Positions 1-7,964 of a DNA stretch of 36,114 bases are shown here, piece after piece; the first letter of the stretch is position 1, and each line of letters opens with the position of its first letter. Source of the stretch: a virus; IMG/VR virus record IMGVR_UViG_3300024346_000234, positions 1-36,114 of that record; one strand, 5' to 3'. The notes under the pieces were generated by a model. That model searched no databases. It was not told the origin of the DNA and saw nothing but the letters and a program-made list of their open reading frames with translations. The position numbers and the translations under genes are program-made.

Positions 1-568
1 TTTCAAGTACTTCATTGTCGCTAGTATCTTCTGATCGACTATAGGTTAAATGATAATTACTAGGTAGTTTAGACTTATCAAGTCTAGACTTAACTTTTGT
101 GTAATCATAATAAGATACCATAGGAAACATGGTAAACAATTCAGGAAAGATTCTTTCATAGGGAAGATCACTAAAAACATTTAAGCGAATAGCTGGCTTA
201 ACATTGTTTTTTTTACACTTTTTAACAAAAGCAGTTATTTCTTTAATTAACTGATTACGAAAAGTATTTTTGTATTGAAAGAATAATAACTTGCGTTTTA
301 TTCTAGCTATTTGGGTGTTAGTAAATCTTCCGTGCCCAGATACATATATACAAGCTTTTGTGCAACCTTTAGAACGCCCAGAGCATACTTCAAAGCCAGC
401 TATATTCGCTGGAGCTAGTTGTATCCCTGTCACATCATAGCCTGCCAATTTATCCTTAATCAATTTCATATTGGTAGACAATAGTTTGCCTACCTTTTGC
501 ATTGAACCTTCGAATTCTACTAATAATTGATTCTTAACAGAATTGATTCTAGACACTTTAACTTTCAT
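1..568 (-). CDS. Gp88-like phage protein, C-terminus cut by window edge
   Basis: The frame is open from ATG at 568 to the left edge, giving 189 visible residues; the C-terminus lies outside. The start is supported by AAGGAAG six bases upstream. The pattern matches the phage Gp88 family (PF17338) as I know it: a GFEVCSGRSKGCTKACIY stretch with clustered cysteines, then an AR..K segment, a PAIRLNVFSD stretch, a YYDYTK stretch and a NYHLTYSRSE stretch. The spaced cysteines could bind a metal. The family's biochemical role is not established to my knowledge. It is transcribed away from the late block, so it probably belongs to another, perhaps early, transcript. Confidence 0.75.
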   Translation of the reverse strand, partial: MKVKVSRINSVKNQLLVEFEGSMQKVGKLLSTNMKLIKDKLAGYDVTGIQLAPANIAGFEVCSGRSKGCTKACIYVSGHGRFTNTQIARIKRKLLFFQYKNTFRNQLIKEITAFVKKCKKNNVKPAIRLNVFSDLPYERIFPELFTMFPMVSYYDYTKVKSRLDKSKLPSNYHLTYSRSEDTSDNEVLE

Positions 569-609
569 AGCTACTTCCTTTATAAATTGTCATTCCGATA
601 TACTTTTTA

Positions 610-626
610 CTGATTACATTAATCAG
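610..626. promoter_or_regulatory. Perfect 7-bp dyad, possible operator
   Basis: CTGATTA and TAATCAG are separated by CAT, 42 bases upstream of the Gp88-like start. The symmetry and position fit a repressor operator. The leftward strand lacks a T-run directly after it, so a terminator is less likely. Function is inferred. Confidence 0.35.
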
Positions 627-824
627 CTTTAGATAGGTAATTATGCATATTATCGGCTTATATTCAATCACAATATAGTATTTATTCCATAAAATTTTAA
701 GTATATTGTCATAAACCCTTATGATATAAGTACTTAAAACTTTTTAAAATAATTGTTATTTTAGTTCATTTTAGCGTATGGGTAAAAATAAATAATCAAG
801 GTATAGGGGTTATCTATCGTGGTT

Positions 825-857
825 ATAAAAGGATTATGATCCATAAAAGATTATGAT
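825..857 (+). repeat. Imperfect tandem repeat
   Basis: ATAAAAGGATTATGAT (825-840) and ATAAAAGATTATGAT (843-857) are two copies differing by one base, two bases apart, in non-coding DNA. They could be a regulatory binding site pair. Confidence 0.4.
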
Positions 858-912
858 TAATGGTATGGTAGGGAATGGGGGTGATGTGTATCCTTAAAAC
901 CTTATGTATTAC

Positions 913-961
913 TTATATAATTATATATATATTATATTATATTATTATATTATTATTATTA
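913..961. repeat. A/T-only tract rich in TAT/TTA repeats
   Basis: There are 49 consecutive A/T bases with TATAT and TTATTATTA runs. Such tracts melt easily and occur at origins and promoters. No clear iterons or DnaA boxes were recognised nearby. Confidence 0.5.
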
Positions 962-1286
962 GATACACTACTCCAATTTATTACATTTTGATTCATAAAT
1001 AATTAAGATAAACTTTATAGCTTATTGCGTTCACCCAAATATGTTTACGAATAAGATAGAATACTAATAATATATTAAGATAAAATTATATTGTTATCTT
1101 ATTACATTTATATATTGATATTCAGAGTTGTTTATCCTATTAATATTTCAACCTGGCCAGGAAGCCCCCCACCCCACCCTAAACTCAGAGACTTTTTTTC
1201 AGAACCGTCAAGTTTCATTTTGTCAAATTTAAAAGTGCATCCAAAAAATTTTTCTATTTTTCCCAAATCGTCAAAATGATTTTCTC

Positions 1287-1314
1287 TTGCATTCTCCAAG
1301 TAAACCAATACAAT
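1287..1314 (+). promoter_or_regulatory. Possible sigma70-type promoter for the late block
   Basis: TTGCAT (1287-1292) and TACAAT (1309-1314) are spaced 16 bases apart. Transcription would begin near 1321, giving a short leader with GGAGG at 1330-1334 before the ATG at 1340. The -10 box matches 5 of 6 consensus bases but the -35 box only 3 of 6, and host promoter rules are unknown. Confidence 0.3.
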
Positions 1315-1339
1315 GTGTACATCTTAACCGGAGGTTTAT

Positions 1340-1639
1340 ATGCCAGCAGACAGTTCTATACCAATTTCGCAAACTATTCCAGGAACAGTCACCCTTTCTG
1401 CAACTGGTCAATCTCATGTTCACGCATTTGTATTGCAACCGGATTGTGATTGCACTATTCAGTTTTTCGAGGCTGATGGAACAACTGCAATGTCAGGAAA
1501 AATTCATATTCCGCAATATGAAACGCTTACTAGTGCAGTACAAGGTGGCGGTCTTTTGATAAGTGCTGCCGGAATAAAACTTACAGTATCTGGAAATGTA
1601 TCTGGAACACTAAGTGGATTTGTGGCCGTAAACAAATAG
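1340..1639 (+). CDS. Small beta-rich virion-associated protein
   Basis: A 99-residue protein starting at ATG with GGAGG five bases upstream. It is rich in alternating Thr/Ser/Val/Gly patterns and glycine turns, predicting a small beta-sandwich. No signal peptide or membrane segment is seen. It lies directly upstream of the portal gene, at the head of the late block. I do not recognise the family. By context it could be a head decoration, plug or fibre-like protein. The other open frame across the start (1287-1559) is a shadow. Confidence 0.7.
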   Translation: MPADSSIPISQTIPGTVTLSATGQSHVHAFVLQPDCDCTIQFFEADGTTAMSGKIHIPQYETLTSAVQGGGLLISAAGIKLTVSGNVSGTLSGFVAVNK

Positions 1640-1657
1640 TTATCAGGTCACCAAAAA

Positions 1658-3541
1658 ATGGCAAAGAAAAAACCAGCACCGAAATCAACCCCTAGAACTC
1701 CAAGGTCGAAAAAGTCGATTACGGAGTCTATTTCGTATGATACTGGAAGTTACCAAACTGGATGGGGGCCGTTCTGGAACGATCCAAGCGAATATGGTGC
1801 GTTTCAATTTCCTAATGCGGGGATGGGTGGTTGGGTCAATCCCGCTCAATTAGCGGTTAGAGACAATTACCTGTCAGGTGAGCAGCTTCCGATCTATCTG
1901 TCATGGTGGCAGCTTAAAAGCATTAGAGATAGAGCTAGATTCGTATTTGCTACCAATGAGTTTGCTCATGGGTTAGTTCAATGCTTTCAATCATTTGTTG
2001 TTGGGTCTTCGGGATTTAAATGGCGGGTTGCTTCAATCGATCTAAAGAACCCAGTTCCAGAGGATCTATTGAAGAGATGTCAGGCATCACTAGACATTTT
2101 TCGTGAATACAACAGTATGGTGGATGTTGAGAATGAAATTGTGTACAGACTCCATGTTGATGGAGAGGTATTCATTAGAAAGTTCCCACAAGCCAATGGA
2201 ATGCTCGTAATTCGCTTTATCGAGCCAGAATTGGTCAGAGGTTACGCAACGGACATTGGTTCGCCAAAAGACTCATTTGGTATCATTTGCGAAGAAGACG
2301 ATATTAACTCCGTTTTAGGTTATCAAGTCATTCTAAAGCCTAGTGTATCTAGAGAACCTACATTCATCCCTGCGGATGAGATCATACACATCAAGATTGG
2401 CACTAATTCTAACGCAAAGCGTGGATTGACTACATTCTACCCTGTGTTCCAGAATTTGACCAATTGCGAGGATATTTTAGCTTCTACAGTCACGATGGCG
2501 AAAGCCAGGGCAAAGGTTGCGATGATCAGGAAGGTAAACAATGTTGCCCCTGATTCAATGGCATCCCTTGTTGACTCACAGATTGATGCTACGCTCGGTG
2601 GCAGCAATAATATGGGTGCAACCGAAAACATTGGGCTAGAGAGATTCGGCTATGGATCAATCATCACAGCACCAGCGAACATCGACTACGAGTTCCCTGG
2701 GGCAAATGTTGACGCTGCTGGACTTATCCAAGTTTTGCAAGCCAACTTGCGATCACTTGCAACACGATTTGGGATCAGCGAAACCCTCATGTCAGGTGAT
2801 GCTAGCAACAACAACTACAGTTCAGCACTCATTGCAGAAGCTCCAGCACGAAGAACCTTTGAGCGATGGCAAGGGATTGTTGGAAGATCCTTGGCCGAAT
2901 GTCGATTCGAGCCAAACAAGTCTTTAGCTTGGTCACAGATCCACCTCGCATCCGAACACGGAATCATTCCAAAAGAGATTCTTAAGAACATCAAGATCAC
3001 TTCTGAAGCATATTCTCTTCAATCAAGAGAGCATCAGAAGGAAGCTGAGATGAACAATGTGTACCATTCGATGGGTGTGAAGTCGATTCAAACGATTCGC
3101 TCCGAATTAGGCCTTGATAACGATACAGAAGCATCAAACTTTATCAAACCAATTGTTGACGAGAAGAAGGGTGCAACGGAAATTGATCCGATGAATCCCT
3201 CATCAAGGATTGAGTCTGGAAGTGCTACTCAAGGCATTGGTGGTGGCGAACAAGTTCAAGACTCCGCTCTCAATGGGGCCCAGATCGCTAATCTTGTCGA
3301 TATTATTCATCGATGTACTATTGGTGAAATTCCAATGGAAAGTGGCAAGGCAATTGCGAGAGCATCCTTCCCTGCGATCACACCTGAGATTATCGATCTC
3401 ATGTTCCGTGATGTAGTGGTTAAGATTCCCGAACCTGTTCAACCTGTGTCAAGTTTTTCAGCAGAAAAACCTGATGGAAATGAACCACCACCAAACCTTC
3501 CCGCAGCAAAAGCACCAAAAACATCGACTGTAACAGGATAA
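1658..3541 (+). CDS. Portal protein, lambda gpB-like
   Basis: A 627-residue protein that would form the dodecameric ring at the capsid vertex through which DNA is pumped. The N-terminal 25 residues are Lys/Pro/Ser-rich. The core then follows the lambda-type portal family (PF05136): a FVFATNEFAHGLVQ helix, the YRLHVDGEVFIRKF stretch, EPELVRG, DEIIHIKIGTNS and the clip/stem helix around NCEDILASTVTMAKA. Next comes a SETLMSGDASNNNYSSALIAE segment, which resembles the conserved N-x-SSA-x-x-AE region of portals. The C-terminal 90 residues are Pro/Ser-rich. It precedes protease and capsid genes, the expected order. Upstream Shine-Dalgarno pairing is weak (AGG about ten bases before ATG). Confidence 0.9.
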   Translation: MAKKKPAPKSTPRTPRSKKSITESISYDTGSYQTGWGPFWNDPSEYGAFQFPNAGMGGWVNPAQLAVRDNYLSGEQLPIYLSWWQLKSIRDRARFVFATNEFAHGLVQCFQSFVVGSSGFKWRVASIDLKNPVPEDLLKRCQASLDIFREYNSMVDVENEIVYRLHVDGEVFIRKFPQANGMLVIRFIEPELVRGYATDIGSPKDSFGIICEEDDINSVLGYQVILKPSVSREPTFIPADEIIHIKIGTNSNAKRGLTTFYPVFQNLTNCEDILASTVTMAKARAKVAMIRKVNNVAPDSMASLVDSQIDATLGGSNNMGATENIGLERFGYGSIITAPANIDYEFPGANVDAAGLIQVLQANLRSLATRFGISETLMSGDASNNNYSSALIAEAPARRTFERWQGIVGRSLAECRFEPNKSLAWSQIHLASEHGIIPKEILKNIKITSEAYSLQSREHQKEAEMNNVYHSMGVKSIQTIRSELGLDNDTEASNFIKPIVDEKKGATEIDPMNPSSRIESGSATQGIGGGEQVQDSALNGAQIANLVDIIHRCTIGEIPMESGKAIARASFPAITPEIIDLMFRDVVVKIPEPVQPVSSFSAEKPDGNEPPPNLPAAKAPKTSTVTG

Positions 3542-3544
3542 TTG

Positions 3545-3574
3545 TTGACAACACTAGACGATTGGATGTAATAT
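3545..3574 (+). promoter_or_regulatory. Strong sigma70-like promoter upstream of the protease gene
   Basis: A perfect TTGACA (3545-3550) and TAATAT (3569-3574) are 18 bases apart in the 39-base gap after the portal gene. Transcription would begin around 3581-3582, which is at the next gene's ATG. The promoter could boost capsid gene expression. Confidence 0.45.
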
Positions 3575-3580
3575 CATACT

Positions 3581-4660
3581 ATGAATGCCGTCATCGAAAA
3601 TAAACCAGGTGTAGTTGACCGAAACAAGTGCATTGTTTACGGTGTAAAAGTCCTTGGATTTAGCTCAATGAATGGCAGAATCTACGATCCAAAAGCGATT
3701 CGTGATGCAGTTCCGCTTTACGAAAACGCTCCAGTAAATAAAGACCACAAAACCGAAGCACCTTTGTTTTCTGATCGGCTAGGATGGCTTCAAAATGTCC
3801 GCTTTACCTCAGAAGGTTTATACGCTGACTTCAGATACAACCCCCATGCTGATGGTATTGATTCGTTTTTGTGGTTCGCAGAAAATAACGGCCTCGGTGA
3901 TGTAGGCTTTAGCCATCTCGTTAGTGGAAAATCAATTCCAGATCAAGATGGTACAGAAAGAGTAGTAAGAATCGACAGAGTAAGATCGGTGGATCTAGTT
4001 GCAAACCCTGCAACTACCACCACCATTTTTGAATCCAAGGAGACTGCAATGAAAAATGACAAAATGATGTCTGAAGAAAACCCTGTGAAGGAAATGTATA
4101 AGGAAGAGGTTCCAGATGCTGCACCCGCACAAGAACCAACTGCTTCACCGGATTCGCAAGAACCGTCTTCTGATATGCTCAAGAAGATTATGGAAATTTG
4201 CGTTGGCCCAGGCGAAGGCTCGGCAAAGGGGAAGATGATTCTTGACCTTATTGCTGCTGCTACTGGCCTCGGTGGAGATATGGCATCTGAAACCACAGAT
4301 GTAACTGGAATGAGCAAAACTTCTGGTACACCAGCACAAGCTAAAGTTGGTGATACTGAAGAAGATCCAACCGAAGATGAACTTGAAGAATCTTTAAAAG
4401 AACTTGAAGACCTTCGCAAATGGAAAGCCGAAAAACTCAATGAAGAAAAAATATTCTCCCTGCTTAAGGAGAATAAATTGGAGCCAACCCCTGTGTTTGT
4501 AAAGCAACTTTCCGCTATCGGTGAAACGATGTGGGCAGAAGCGATTGAAGACAGGAAAAAGGTTGCTCTTGTCAGAGCTAGCGTTAAGCCAGTTAGTTCG
4601 ACTGCAATCCAAGGCGAGTCGAATTATCAACAGTTCCGTGAAAATGTCCTTGGCAAGTAA
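3581..4660 (+). CDS. Prohead protease fused to scaffold
   Basis: A 359-residue protein. Residues 1-150 fit the HK97/U35-type prohead protease fold: SSMNGRIYDPKAI near the N-terminus, candidate catalytic His56 in PVNKDH, and candidate Ser111 in VGFSHLVSG followed by VRSVDLVANPATTTTIFES. Residues 157-359 are acidic and helical (a DELEESLKELEDLRKW stretch), typical of capsid scaffolding. The protease would cleave scaffold and capsid delta domains during head maturation. It lies between portal and capsid genes, as expected. The start has no well-spaced Shine-Dalgarno sequence, and the promoter just upstream would start transcription at about this ATG. An internal start at 4049 probably makes free scaffold. 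Confidence 0.85.
   Translation: MNAVIENKPGVVDRNKCIVYGVKVLGFSSMNGRIYDPKAIRDAVPLYENAPVNKDHKTEAPLFSDRLGWLQNVRFTSEGLYADFRYNPHADGIDSFLWFAENNGLGDVGFSHLVSGKSIPDQDGTERVVRIDRVRSVDLVANPATTTTIFESKETAMKNDKMMSEENPVKEMYKEEVPDAAPAQEPTASPDSQEPSSDMLKKIMEICVGPGEGSAKGKMILDLIAAATGLGGDMASETTDVTGMSKTSGTPAQAKVGDTEEDPTEDELEESLKELEDLRKWKAEKLNEEKIFSLLKENKLEPTPVFVKQLSAIGETMWAEAIEDRKKVALVRASVKPVSSTAIQGESNYQQFRENVLGK
4049..4660 (+). CDS. Scaffold protein from internal in-frame start
   Basis: AAGGAG (4037-4042) lies exactly six bases before ATG 4049, in frame with the protease gene at Met157 and right where the protease domain ends. Initiation here would yield a 203-residue scaffold without the protease, as lambda C/Nu3 does. 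The product is acidic, with Pro/Ala/Ser linkers and a charged helix near residues 270-310 of the full protein. The ribosome site is stronger than that of the full-length start. This is inference from sequence and analogy. Confidence 0.55.
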   Translation: MKNDKMMSEENPVKEMYKEEVPDAAPAQEPTASPDSQEPSSDMLKKIMEICVGPGEGSAKGKMILDLIAAATGLGGDMASETTDVTGMSKTSGTPAQAKVGDTEEDPTEDELEESLKELEDLRKWKAEKLNEEKIFSLLKENKLEPTPVFVKQLSAIGETMWAEAIEDRKKVALVRASVKPVSSTAIQGESNYQQFRENVLGK

Positions 4661-4683
4661 GCCATCATTAAGGAGTCCTATCA

Positions 4684-5154
4684 ATGGCGATTACTTACAG
4701 TTTCAATGCGACTAATCCTGTGGTGGCTCCAGTTGCCACCAACAAGGCGATTCAAGTTGGCGATCTAGTAGCACTATCTTCCGGTAGTGCGATCTCCGCT
4801 CTTGATTTTCCTTGGGATACCAACTTGGCAACCACTCAAACTGCGTTTGCAAGTGCTTTCCTAGGTGTGTCAGGTCAATTAAAGAGGGAAGATATAGCTC
4901 TTGTGTACGGTAACTCGGTAGCCAACCAGATTCGGGTTGATTGCTCTGGTATCTACGCTGGTGATTATACTGGTTCCGCTCTTCTTGTTGGGGATTTTGT
5001 TGGCCCCACTTCCGTATCTAGCGTTCTTCAGCCACAATCTTTGGTTAAAGTTGCATCCGCTGCTTTGGCTATTGGTCGAGTTGTTGAAGCCCTTGCTGGT
5101 ACTGGTACTGTAAAATTCCAATTGTTGTCTAGTCAAAACCCTGTGGCCCGATAA
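4684..5154 (+). CDS. Capsid decoration-like protein
   Basis: A 156-residue protein with AAGGAG nine bases upstream of ATG. It is rich in Ala, Val, Ser and Gly. The IQVGDLVALSSGSAIS stretch resembles DUF2190-type small capsid-associated proteins in that a basic phage context. It has no membrane segment or signal. Its place between protease/scaffold and major capsid protein is where head decoration or stabilising proteins are found. The family assignment is tentative; the capsid role rests mainly on position. Confidence 0.6.
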   Translation: MAITYSFNATNPVVAPVATNKAIQVGDLVALSSGSAISALDFPWDTNLATTQTAFASAFLGVSGQLKREDIALVYGNSVANQIRVDCSGIYAGDYTGSALLVGDFVGPTSVSSVLQPQSLVKVASAALAIGRVVEALAGTGTVKFQLLSSQNPVAR

Positions 5155-5179
5155 TCCACAACTTTTTAAGGAGATTGAT

Positions 5180-6397
5180 ATGAAGAGTCTAGGTAAAAAG
5201 CTGAAGGAATTCGGCCAACAAAATGGTTTGGCTAAAACCAAGGCGTTCTTTTCGGAATCCATTTCCAAAGGCGATATCGCTGTAAGCAGAATTTCCCTTA
5301 GAGGCCTTGCAGAAGGCATCATGGGTGACGATTGGGCCGAACAGCTTAATCGCTTCAATGGCCCAGATCGAACCTTTATGGAAGCAACCGAAGCAGTTGA
5401 TGCTTCTAACTTTGCTGCCATCACAGGTCAGATCCTTATCACTACGGTTCAAGAAAAGTATAAGTTAGCATCATTCATTGGTGATCAACTTGTATCGACC
5501 ATCCCTGCTGGTCAGAACCTTTCGACTGAGATCATTCCTTGGTTGTCTGATATCAGCCCTTCGCCAGAAGTGGTTCAACCTGGTATGCCTTATCCACAAA
5601 CCCAGTTCTCTGGTAACTATGTACGACTTCCAGCCATCGAAAAGGTGGGGCGAATTTGTGCGATTACCGCTGAAATGATTTATTCGGATAAGACTTCACA
5701 GGCTTTAGCATCTGCTGAATCTGTAGGTACTTATTGCGGTCTAGTTCGTGAAGAAAGAATTCTTAACACGGTACTTGGCCTCACAGGTAGCTATGTATAC
5801 GGTACTGCTGCTGGTGCAGAAGCTACTCTGAATACCTATTCAGCAACCGCTCAAGCTGGCATGACTTTTGGTTTCATCAACAAGGTGACTTCTTATGCGT
5901 TGAGCAATTTTGCTAGCATTAATACGCTAGAACAATTGTTCTACCAGATGAAAGACCCCAATACTGGTAAACCAATCGATATCTTTGGCCCTGGTATGCA
6001 AATGCTTGTTATGCCTTTCCAAAAGTATACTGCTTCTAGGATCTTGAATCCTCAGACGGTTACCAAAAATGGGCCTTTTGCCACTTCTGGTGATGTTGAG
6101 CAGTTGGAAAGTCCTAACCCATTGGATAACAACTATGGTCTTCTCACATCCGCTCATGCGAGAAACCTGTTGGTAACCAGCGGTATTGCTGCTTCCACCG
6201 CAGACAAATATGTTTACTTGGGTAACTTCAAGAAAGCGTTTGTCTGGAGAGAAGCCAAGCCTATGGAAGTTGTTCAAGCTCCAGCGAATAATTGGGCCGA
6301 GTTCAATCAGGACATTGCGGTTGCCATCAAGGCTTCGTGGTGGGGTTCTGCTGGTGTTACTGATCCTCGTTATGTTGTTCAAGGACTCCCTGCTTAG
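5180..6397 (+). CDS. Major capsid protein, HK97-like
   Basis: A 405-residue protein with AAGGAG before ATG. It is assigned by size, position after protease, scaffold and decoration genes, and the strong terminator that follows. The first 60 or so residues are charged and helical, fitting a delta domain removed by the prohead protease. The rest contains AGQNLSTEIIPWLSDI, KVGRICAITAEMIYSD and a Gly/Ala-rich middle typical of the HK97 fold. The C-terminal AVAIKASWWGSAGVTDPRYV resembles the P-domain and C-terminal strand of such coats. No direct motif proves it, but no other gene here fits better. Confidence 0.8.
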   Translation: MKSLGKKLKEFGQQNGLAKTKAFFSESISKGDIAVSRISLRGLAEGIMGDDWAEQLNRFNGPDRTFMEATEAVDASNFAAITGQILITTVQEKYKLASFIGDQLVSTIPAGQNLSTEIIPWLSDISPSPEVVQPGMPYPQTQFSGNYVRLPAIEKVGRICAITAEMIYSDKTSQALASAESVGTYCGLVREERILNTVLGLTGSYVYGTAAGAEATLNTYSATAQAGMTFGFINKVTSYALSNFASINTLEQLFYQMKDPNTGKPIDIFGPGMQMLVMPFQKYTASRILNPQTVTKNGPFATSGDVEQLESPNPLDNNYGLLTSAHARNLLVTSGIAASTADKYVYLGNFKKAFVWREAKPMEVVQAPANNWAEFNQDIAVAIKASWWGSAGVTDPRYVVQGLPA

Positions 6398-6410
6398 TCC
6401 TTCCTACCCT

Positions 6411-6448
6411 AGGCTGGGGGTCAGTTCTTGGCCCCTAGCTTTCTTTTT
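6411..6448 (+). terminator. Rho-independent terminator after capsid gene
   Basis: A 13-pair stem (6411-6423 with 6429-6441, three G-U pairs) closes a five-base loop. Its core is GGGGTCA/TGGCCCC, followed by TTTCTTTTT. It would partly stop transcription after the capsid gene and so lower connector and tail gene expression relative to coat. Confidence 0.75.
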
Positions 6449-6459
6449 AAGAGGTTATT

Positions 6460-6672
6460 ATGCCAACTCCAGCCGAAAACCTCCTGACTATAAGAGACAA
6501 CTACATAAACGCATTGGTGGCTGATTCAGCCAGTCCTCAACCTTCTTATTCATGGGAAGGTGTTGCTGTTTCTAGGACAGAGTGGAGGCAGCAAACCTTG
6601 CAGCATATTACGCAAGTAAACAAACTTCTGACTTATGTGAATCCGCAAATATACAAGACACAATTCATGTAA
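6460..6672 (+). CDS. Small connector-region protein
   Basis: A 70-residue, mostly helical protein starting at ATG after AAGAGG. A helical N-terminus (NLLTIRDNYINALV) is followed by the aromatic PSYSWEGVAVSRTEWRQQTL stretch. It is the first gene after the capsid terminator, where head-tail connector or gpW-like joining proteins are common. I do not recognise the exact family; the connector role is inferred from position and size. Confidence 0.65.
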   Translation: MPTPAENLLTIRDNYINALVADSASPQPSYSWEGVAVSRTEWRQQTLQHITQVNKLLTYVNPQIYKTQFM

Positions 6673-6681
6673 GGGGTGTGT

Positions 6682-7002
6682 ATGCCTACGATAGACCTTA
6701 CAGCAAATTACAAGATAATGGATAACCCAGAAAGGCTAACAATCGTTAATCCTAATGGGTCACAGGCTGTTACAAGTTATGGATTTCGTAGGCAAGGTAC
6801 TTATTCCTACATGGATCAAAATGGTGTAATGAGGATTGAATCGTCTACAAGATGGTTGATTTTTACAGCAAATGTTTCTCCTTGGATGCCAGAAATAAAT
6901 GGAAAGATATCTACAGATACAAATGAAAACTTTTACATAAATTCAATCGATTCTGTGTCTAACAAAAGCTATTATTCTCTAGAGTGTTCAACGGAGATAT
7001 AA
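6682..7002 (+). CDS. Head-completion or connector protein, unidentified
   Basis: A 106-residue protein. The ATG at 6682 is chosen over the GTG six bases earlier because AGGGG (6672-6676) is then correctly spaced. It looks beta-rich (YGFRRQGTYSYMDQNGVMR, then FTANVSPWMPEI). It overlaps the next gene by one base (TAATG), implying translational coupling. Position between capsid and tube genes suggests a head-closure or stopper protein, but no family motif is recognised. Confidence 0.65.
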   Translation: MPTIDLTANYKIMDNPERLTIVNPNGSQAVTSYGFRRQGTYSYMDQNGVMRIESSTRWLIFTANVSPWMPEINGKISTDTNENFYINSIDSVSNKSYYSLECSTEI

Positions 7003-7502
7003 TGCAAAAGCCAAAAATAATAAAAAGAAATCTTCCTACTGTAGCTTCAAGGTCTACATACGGATCTGCTCCAGAAGATGATCGATTTACAGTAATTATT
7101 GATGGTGTAGCAACTAATCTTACTGCTGCTTCGTTTACCGTTTATAAGCGTAAAGCTGCGATGATTATGGATACAGACTCATTTCCATGCGTTATTGTTT
7201 CACCCTCAGAAGATGGTGAAATAACAGGAATGATGGCATTGAATGGGTGGACTGAATTTAAATATCAGATAAAAGTTTTTTATGTCGAAAAATATAACAG
7301 AGATATGACATATGAATCTTTGACACAAAGAACAGATATTAGGAAAATAATATACAAATTAGGCAATGTTTCTGGTATGCTTAGTCCAACTACAGTTGAT
7401 GTAAAAGGTGTTCCTCCGTTCAACATTGACGGAATAAATACCGTTTGGAAAGTAACCGGATTTAGACTTATTTACGGATTTCTTGAACAAGGAGACATTT
7501 AA
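7002..7502 (+). CDS. Probable tail-completion/terminator-region protein
   Basis: A 166-residue protein. ATG 7002 overlaps the previous stop as TAATG, with GGAG five bases upstream; an earlier in-frame GTG at 6984 is less likely. Sequence is mixed alpha/beta (FTVIIDGVATNLTAASFTVY, KYQIKVFYVEKYNRDMTYE). In this phage order the gene just before the tube protein usually encodes the tail terminator or a connector subunit. No specific family was recognised. Confidence 0.6.
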   Translation: MQKPKIIKRNLPTVASRSTYGSAPEDDRFTVIIDGVATNLTAASFTVYKRKAAMIMDTDSFPCVIVSPSEDGEITGMMALNGWTEFKYQIKVFYVEKYNRDMTYESLTQRTDIRKIIYKLGNVSGMLSPTTVDVKGVPPFNIDGINTVWKVTGFRLIYGFLEQGDI

Positions 7503-7948
7503 TGGCTAGATCATCAGGCCCATTTATCACAGGCAAGGTCGGCTTTGTAACGGTGGTTGCAACAGGTGGCGGGGCTCCAGCACTTTCTTTGCCAGCTACC
7601 AATATTACTGTTTCTGGTAAGGCAGATTTGCCAGATGTTTCAAACGCTATTTCTGGCGGTTTTGTTGAGACAGTATCTGGTGTTAAAGAAGCAGAAATTT
7701 CTTGCGATGTTGCTTATGATCCAGCACTTGTAACAGGATTCTATGCTGGTCAAAAAGTTGATGTAAGAATCAACCCTACTGGAAACAACCCCGCTGCAAA
7801 TCCAGAATACCCTATTTCGGCTATTGTTTTTGCATTTGAATTATGCACTATAACCTCGGTAAAATACAATGTTGCTGCCAAGGATGCACAAAAAGTATCT
7901 TTGACAATGAAGACTACTGGATCATATTCTTTTATGATTGTTGACTAA
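7502..7948 (+). CDS. Tail tube-like protein, copy 1
   Basis: A 148-residue beta-rich protein overlapping the previous gene by one base (TAATG). The C-terminal pattern ITSVKYNVAAKDAQKVSLT and KTTGSYSF is nearly matched by the next protein. Both begin with a short strand, FITGKVGFVTV or YLPGKIGAITI. Size, duplication and position before the chaperone and tape measure genes suggest tail tube or tube-associated virion proteins. Confidence 0.65.
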   Translation: MARSSGPFITGKVGFVTVVATGGGAPALSLPATNITVSGKADLPDVSNAISGGFVETVSGVKEAEISCDVAYDPALVTGFYAGQKVDVRINPTGNNPAANPEYPISAIVFAFELCTITSVKYNVAAKDAQKVSLTMKTTGSYSFMIVD

Positions 7949-7964
7949 CACAAGGAGTTTTGTA

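Larger units (their letters stand above)
569..1286. other. AT-rich non-coding intergenic region
   Basis: About 770 bases separate the leftward Gp88-like gene from the rightward late block. I see no convincing gene: the short open frames from 1091 and 1287 lack a good ribosome site and have non-protein-like composition. The region holds a dyad (610-626), an imperfect direct repeat (825-857), an A/T-only tract (913-961), the palindrome CCTGGCCAGG (1152-1161) and a loose inverted repeat near 699-735. It is the natural place for divergent promoters and possibly an origin or packaging signal, but none of these roles is shown by sequence alone. Confidence 0.5.

Noticed and set aside
913-961. Short CRISPR-like or satellite array
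   Set aside because: Only simple A/T repeats with no spacers.
1091-1279. 62-codon frame in the AT-rich gap
   Set aside because: TTG start without a ribosome site, composition unlike neighbours, no motif.
3943-4440. 165-codon frame on the minus strand
   Set aside because: Ser-rich shadow of the acidic scaffold region; no ribosome site and no motif.
4879-5424. 181-codon minus-strand frame across decoration and capsid genes
   Set aside because: Antisense to two well-supported genes, no ribosome site or recognisable domain.
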